Positions 58,676 to 64,000 of a DNA stretch of 64,000 nt are shown piece after piece. Position 1 is the first letter of the stretch, and every line of letters begins with the position of its first letter. A program made the translations under genes and the position numbers. The stretch lies in contig NJPS01000033.1 in NCBI GenBank assembly GCA_002946415.1, positions 372,001-436,000 of the forward strand, in the 5' to 3' direction. Origin of the DNA: Rutstroemia sp. NJR-2017a BVV2 (Eukaryota; Ascomycota; Leotiomycetes; Helotiales; Rutstroemiaceae). The notes below the pieces were generated by a model. It searched no databases, was not told the origin of the DNA, and saw only the letters and a list, made by a program, of their open reading frames with translations.

Positions 58676-59271
58676 ACAAGAAGGGAAAGAAAAGGAACGA
58701 CGAAAGACTATCGTATTGTATCGCAGCGCATCTCCGTGTTTACACGAGCTCGGCCTCGCGTTGGTTCGCTCCTTCTTGCCTGTTGATATCGAGTCTGCTG
58801 CAATTTGCAAAGAGCGAAGAGCGAAGAGCGCATGACAAGAGGCCTACCCCAGTCCAGTCCACAGTCCGAAGAAGCACAGAACATTACTTGGACTAATGTT
58901 TACTTTTTTTGACTGCCGAATCTATTTCCTACGTTCCTTCCTTTCTTCCAGTCAGCTACAGCATACCTTTTTGCCCTTGTATAGTAAATTTGTTCGATGA
59001 TCCTTAGCTTTTAGTGGAAAATTCTGCCTTCACTTTCGTCCGCCTGGAAGCTTCTCTGACCCTGCCAATCAATCCCAACGACTTTGGCCCCTTCGATGAG
59101 TACCTGATACATCTGCACTTCAAAACACTGCCAATCGGTAATTCCCAACTTTACCCCGGACTATTTTTCCATTATTATTACACAATCAAGTCGGTCTGTC
59201 CTTGCGGCTTCGAGGTCAGGAGGTGGCCCACCCCAGAGAGGCGGACCTGCTGAGGTTGATAGTTCCTGGCC

Positions 59272-62200
59272 ATGTCAGAGGACAATAACGAACATGAAAA
59301 CATAATCAAGGAAGCTGACGACCAGAATTCGAATATGGGCGACGACACTCAATCTTCATTCCGAACGCGGTCCTCGAGACATGGCGCACAATCAATCCCT
59401 ACGTCACCATCTACAAAGCTGCGATTATGGGATTCTGATATTCCCAAGAGTTACGTCGCATCGGCATCCGAAGACGTTAAGTCCTCGTGGAGTACAGGCT
59501 CGGATCGCCAGCTAGGAAGCCCAACGACAGCCCACAGCGATCGAGTGTTTCCTATCCGAAGTGTGGTCAGTGTCGATTCCACCCAAACCCCACATGCTTT
59601 TTCAAGTCGACAATCTGGCGAGATGAACGATTATTTCCCACAACATCTGTCGCAGTCTGGGCCATCAGGAAAGGAACCGTCTGCGGTGAGTCGCCAGCAG
59701 ACGGGCGACTTCTCGGGCAAACCAACCCCTCGCATACCTCGTCAAACCCCGCGAACTTCAGAGGATAGGCCTAGAGAACGCAAATCTTCCACTTCAACAA
59801 CCCATAGCGAGAACAACGGCAGCCGAATGCAACAACTACTCGATGCGTCATCTGATAGATCCGTTGATACCCAGACAACATCTTCTGAGAATCGGGCGTC
59901 TAGCCTTTACTCAAACAGTAACCAGGTCTCTGAAGATGGCGGCATTGGCGGAATAGTAACGGCAAGATTCCAACACATCGTGACTGCGGAGGGACATGCT
60001 GTGATCACCGGCCGTGATGGGGAGACCTTACAGAGATGCGAAGATGAACCAATCCATATTCCCGGGGCTATTCAAGGTTTTGGTCTGCTCATAGCCCTGT
60101 CTGAGCAAGACGAGAACCAATTTCTAGTGCGGGTTGTCAGTGAGAATTCAGCCCGTTTGATCGGATATACACCTCAAGAGCTCTTTCGCCTCCATAGCTT
60201 TCTGGATATATTGAGCGAGGAACAGCAAGTAAGTCGTCAGCGCAGTTCTCTGTATTACTTTTGCTTATCAGCATAGGAAAACATGCTCGATCATATTGAT
60301 TTCATACGAGATGATGAGGCAGACCCAGCATCAATTGGTCCCGAAGTATTTATCGTCTCAATCCGTCATCCTAAAACGAGAAGAAGCAGGAAGCTATGGG
60401 TAGCGATTCACATCAACCCTGCTCAGCCAGATTTGATTATTTGCGAATTTGAAGTTGACGACGATCAAGTAAATCCTCCCGTGCCGGTTCACGACCCGTC
60501 CGATGAGCTTCCCGAAGATACGTTGAAGAGCAATCCAACGCAAGAAGAGTTCAATGAGAGCACCATGGTCAGCAGCAAACCGCTTCGGGTACTGAGGAAT
60601 GCCCGCAAACGCAAGGGCGAAGCTGCAGCCATGGAAGTTTTTAACATCATGTCTCAGGTTCAAGAACAACTTGCCGCAGCACCAGATCTTGAGCTGTTTC
60701 TCAAGATTCTAGTCGGCGTAGTGAAAGAATTAACTGGATTTCATCGAGTGATGATTTATCAGTTTGATGCTATGTACAACGGCCGGGTTGTTACCGAACT
60801 CGTCGACCCACGAGCGACAAAGGACCTTTATAAGGGCCTCAACTTCCCCGCTTCTGATATTCCCAAGCAGGCTAGGGATTTGTATAAAATTAATAAAGTC
60901 CGACTATTGTACGATCGGGATATGGAAACTGCTCGCCTTGTATGCCGCAGCACCGAGGAACTTGAGAGGCCGCTTGACCTTTCATTTTCTTACCTTGTAA
61001 GTTTTTTATTCTCTGTGATTGTGATACCTACGCTTTTACTAGCTGTGTACTCGGGTAGCACTTTGTTGACATTGACATAGCGTGCCATGTCACCCATACA
61101 CATCAAATATCTCGCTAATATGTCGGTTCGTTCATCAATGTCAATCTCAATTAACGCTTTCGGCGAGTTGTGGGGCCTAATTGCTTGCCATTCGTATGGC
61201 TCGAAGGGCATGCGAGTGTCCTTCCCGATTCGGAAGATGTGTCGACTGATTGGGGATACGGCATCGAGAAACATCGAAAGACTCTCGTATGCATCACGGC
61301 TTTACGCTCGTAAACTTATCAACACAGTTCCGACAGAAGCCAACCCATCTGGTTATATCATAGCTTCTTCTGACGAACTACTTGGTCTGTTCGACGCTGA
61401 TTTCGGTCTCTTGTCGATTAAAGGTGAAACGAAGATCTTGGGTCAATGCGAGCAATCGCACGAAGCGCTCGCTATGCTCGAATATATTCGCATGCGTAAA
61501 TTCAGTTCTGTCCTTACTTCCCAAGACGTCAAACAGGACTTTCCTGATCTCAGATATCCACCGGGTTTCAATGCTATCGCTGGCTTGCTGTTAGTGCCAC
61601 TGAGCACAGGAGGCGGTGACTTCATTGTTTTCTTTAGGGCACCGCAGACTAGACAGGTGAAGTGGGCCGGCAACCCGTACGAAAAGTTCGTGAAGGAGGG
61701 TACCGAAGGCTATCTGGAACCCAGGAAAAGTTTCAAGATGTGGAGTGAGACAGTGGTAGGAAAATGTCGTGAATGGACCGAGGAGCAAGTCGAAACGGCT
61801 GCTGTCCTTTGTCTGGTTTACGGCAAATTCATTGAGGTATGCTTAGGAGAACTTCTCGTTCGGATTTTCTTTTACTCGATAACTAACTTGGAATCATAGG
61901 TTTGGCGTCAGAAGGAAGCTGCTATGCAGAGCAGCCAGTTGACACGCCTGTTATTGGCCAATTCTGCTCACGAGGTTAGGACACCATTAAATGCGATCAT
62001 CAATTATCTGGAGATCGCTCTGGAGGGTGCCTTGGATCAGGAGACACGAGACAACCTCGCAAAATCCCATTCTGCTTCGAAATCTTTAATTTACGTAATC
62101 AACGACTTGCTGGATCTGACGAAGACTGAAGAAGGCTTAGATTTGATTAAAGATGAAGTTTTCGATCTTCCTGCGACTATCCGCGAGGCCACTGATTTCT

Positions 62201-63990
62201 TTAAAGGGGATGTTAAGCGGAAGGGCCTCGAGTACAATGTGATTGAGCACCCCGGCGTACCTCAGTTTGTGCATGGCGACCAGAGGCGTGTGCGCCAAGC
62301 AGTTGCAAATATCACAGCTAATGCTGTGCAACACACATCGAATGGCTATGTTACCGTTGAACTTTGGCTGCAAAACATAACGGAAACTAGTGCAACTGTG
62401 GAAATCGTGGTGCAGGATACGGGTGCGGGCATGTCTAATCAGAAGCTTGATGCTCTTTTTAGAGACCTGGAACAAGTGGATACCGACACAACAATCGATC
62501 CCGAGGCAAACACCATAAAATCTCTGCAGGATAGCAATCGTACCTTGGGTCTTGGTCTGGCTATGGTTGCGCGAGTCATCAGAAATATGGGTGGCCAACT
62601 GCGATTGAAGTCTGAGGAAGGAAAGGGGTCTCGATTTGTCATCCAGTTACCTTTTATGTTACCGGAAGACGATGAGTCAAGGAAAGGCGACGGGAAATCA
62701 GCGGAGTTACCTTCTCCAGTAATGACACCGCCTCCCGCTGGGGGAGAGGGCGAGGTCACTCTCGTTGCACCACCAGATCCTTCCAGACCGGAACCCCCAG
62801 CTCGTAGACGCAGCAAAGAAGAAGTTCTTAGTTTACACAGTTTCAAGAGTGAATCTAGCAAAGGAAGTGCAAGAAGCGACGTCGATAGACTCATTGACGC
62901 GATATCCGGCTCCGCTGCGGATGAGACGTCAGACTTACACCGTGTTACCAGCAGAGAGAGTGGACACAGCCGACGGAGCATCCCAAGCATCGGTAGTGCG
63001 TCCATGCAATCTCGCAATTCGCAAAGCGGGTCAAGGGGTTTGAGGCATGCGGCGTCATTTCATGCCAACTCTGATGGGAGATCTAGTGTTGAAGTTCAAA
63101 GGATGGATCCCTTTGCCGAGAAAAAATCATCTATCAAGCCTGTTAGAATGCCGGATGAGTTTTCGGAATCTCAGAACGACACTCCTCGTGTTGCGTCTAG
63201 GGTAGCATTTGATGTCCCATCTTCACCTCCACCAGAACTAGCTACAGTATCGGCGCCGGAAGTCCCAAACACAGAACACTTGAATGTGTTAGTCGCTGAG
63301 GATGATCCTGTCAACAGTCGCATCATTAACAAGCGGCTGGAAAAGAGTGGCCATCATGTTTATCATACAGTCAACGGCGAGGAATGTGCGAGCGCTTATG
63401 GAGACAATGTTACTAATGCTCCAAATGACGCCTCCTCCTCTCGCTTCGATGTCGTATTGATGGACATGCAAGTAAGTTCATGCTTTCAATGATCCTGTCC
63501 TTATTTCTTTTATGGAATTCATCCTAACTAACCTCACTAGATGCCAATCGTTGATGGACTTTCGGCAGCCAAGATGATTCGATCATTCGAGAAGACACAT
63601 CTCGATCTCTCTCCGCGAGCTGCCCTGAATGGACGAATACCAATATTTGCAGTTTCGGCTTCACTTGTTGAACGCGAAAAACAAACTTACGTTGATGCTG
63701 GATTCGATGGATGGATACTTAAACCAATCGATTTCAGACGCCTTAATACACTGCTCGAAGGCATTGTTGATGAGAAGGTTCGGAAATCCTGTCTATATCA
63801 AAGTGGCCACTGGGAACGAGGCGGATGGTTTACTGAAATGCAACCCTCTGCATTACAATCTTCTACAGCACCATCTAACGAAACACCTGTCACAAATCCT
63901 CCACAGAAAGGACCTGAACCTGTTCAGCCAGATGTCGATACTCTTTCTGATAACAGTGATGACTCTATCACACCACAACCAGAATCTTGA
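59272..63990 (+). CDS. Fungal phytochrome, hybrid histidine kinase (group VIII)
   Basis: Five exons (59272-60228, 60277-60996, 61081-61836, 61900-63471, 63541-63990) give about 1,484 residues, the usual length. The protein senses red/far-red light through a bound bilin and signals by phosphorelay. A Ser-rich disordered N-terminus (about 1-230) precedes the PAS-GAF-PHY core. The presumed bilin-binding Cys256 lies in QRCEDEPIHIPGAIQGFG. The GAF domain has NFPASDIPKQAR (PASDIP at 510-515) and, across an intron, SYLRAMSPIHIKYLANM. PHY follows. The kinase has H-box SAHEVRTPLN (His835), N-box NITANAVQHT (near 948), DTGAGM and LGLGLAMV (near 1027). A Ser/Pro-rich linker leads to the receiver domain: Asp1279-1280, phospho-acceptor Asp1333 in VVLMDMQMP, Lys1396 in LKPIDF. 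All key residues are intact, so it should be active. Confidence 0.97.
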
Positions 63991-64000
63991 TAAACAAACA

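Larger units (their letters stand above)
53590..59271. other. Gene-free stretch, 5.7 kb, upstream of phytochrome
   Basis: I see no convincing gene on either strand. A minus-strand Ser/Pro/His-rich frame near 54747-55236 follows a G-rich strand and is probably spurious. Repeats seen: GGAT/GATA words at about 54863-54887, a 9-bp unit CTTTCACAA three times at 56884-56910, and two others given separately. The last kilobase likely contains the phytochrome promoter and a long leader with several short upstream frames (for example one ending at 59251). Confidence 0.45.

Overview
The window is nuclear DNA of a filamentous ascomycete (Pezizomycotina). Genes are split by short introns of about 45-100 bp with GT...AG ends and CT(A/G)A(C/T)-like branch points. 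The gene set (Kar5, Rsm1, Fmp52, PTPA, Met10, Met22, a hybrid-histidine-kinase phytochrome, a PDR transporter) is typical of moulds. A Leotiomycete is my best guess from general protein resemblance, but that is inference. I saw no rRNA, no convincing tRNA, no CRISPR and no intact transposon.

Layout, left to right. At 0-10 kb are the 3' end of a PDR-type ABC transporter, a zinc-ribbon/ataxin-10 (Ctr86-like) protein, a Ser-rich hypothetical protein, a 193-bp hAT-like MITE with perfect TIRs and an 8-bp target duplication, and an Ecm33-like membrane-anchored glycoprotein. At 10-19 kb are a gene-poor stretch, a GNAT acetyltransferase, a secreted PAF-acetylhydrolase-like esterase, and a divergent pair: a fumarylacetoacetate-hydrolase-family enzyme and a DUF3500 protein. 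At 19-25 kb are the sulfite reductase flavoprotein subunit (Met10), Fmp52, and a small probably mitochondrial protein. At 25-36.6 kb are a SNF2-family ATPase, the C3HC zinc-finger protein Rsm1/NIPA, the PAP phosphatase Met22/Hal2, mitochondrial ribosomal protein uL6m and the karyogamy protein Kar5. At 38-48 kb are a ~1,250-residue coiled-coil protein with alternative 3' ends, the PP2A activator PTPA, and a small Ala/Pro-rich protein with a spliced upstream ORF. At 50-64 kb are an AT-hook-like acidic nuclear protein, a 5.7-kb gene-free stretch, and a complete phytochrome.

Most neighbours are unrelated housekeeping genes. Two links may be functional. Met10 and Met22 both serve sulfate assimilation and lie 9.5 kb apart. 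The FAH-family and DUF3500 genes share a 638-bp divergent promoter. Exon-intron structures were worked out by hand from reading phase and splice consensus. Internal exons are mostly firm because the phases close; first exons and transcript ends are less so. The most unusual signals are the tandem-acceptor alternative splicing of the coiled-coil gene, the spliced uORF and competing first exons near 47.2-47.7 kb, a C-rich-to-G-rich switch inside at least four genes, the in-frame N-terminal extension of Met22, and the MITE.
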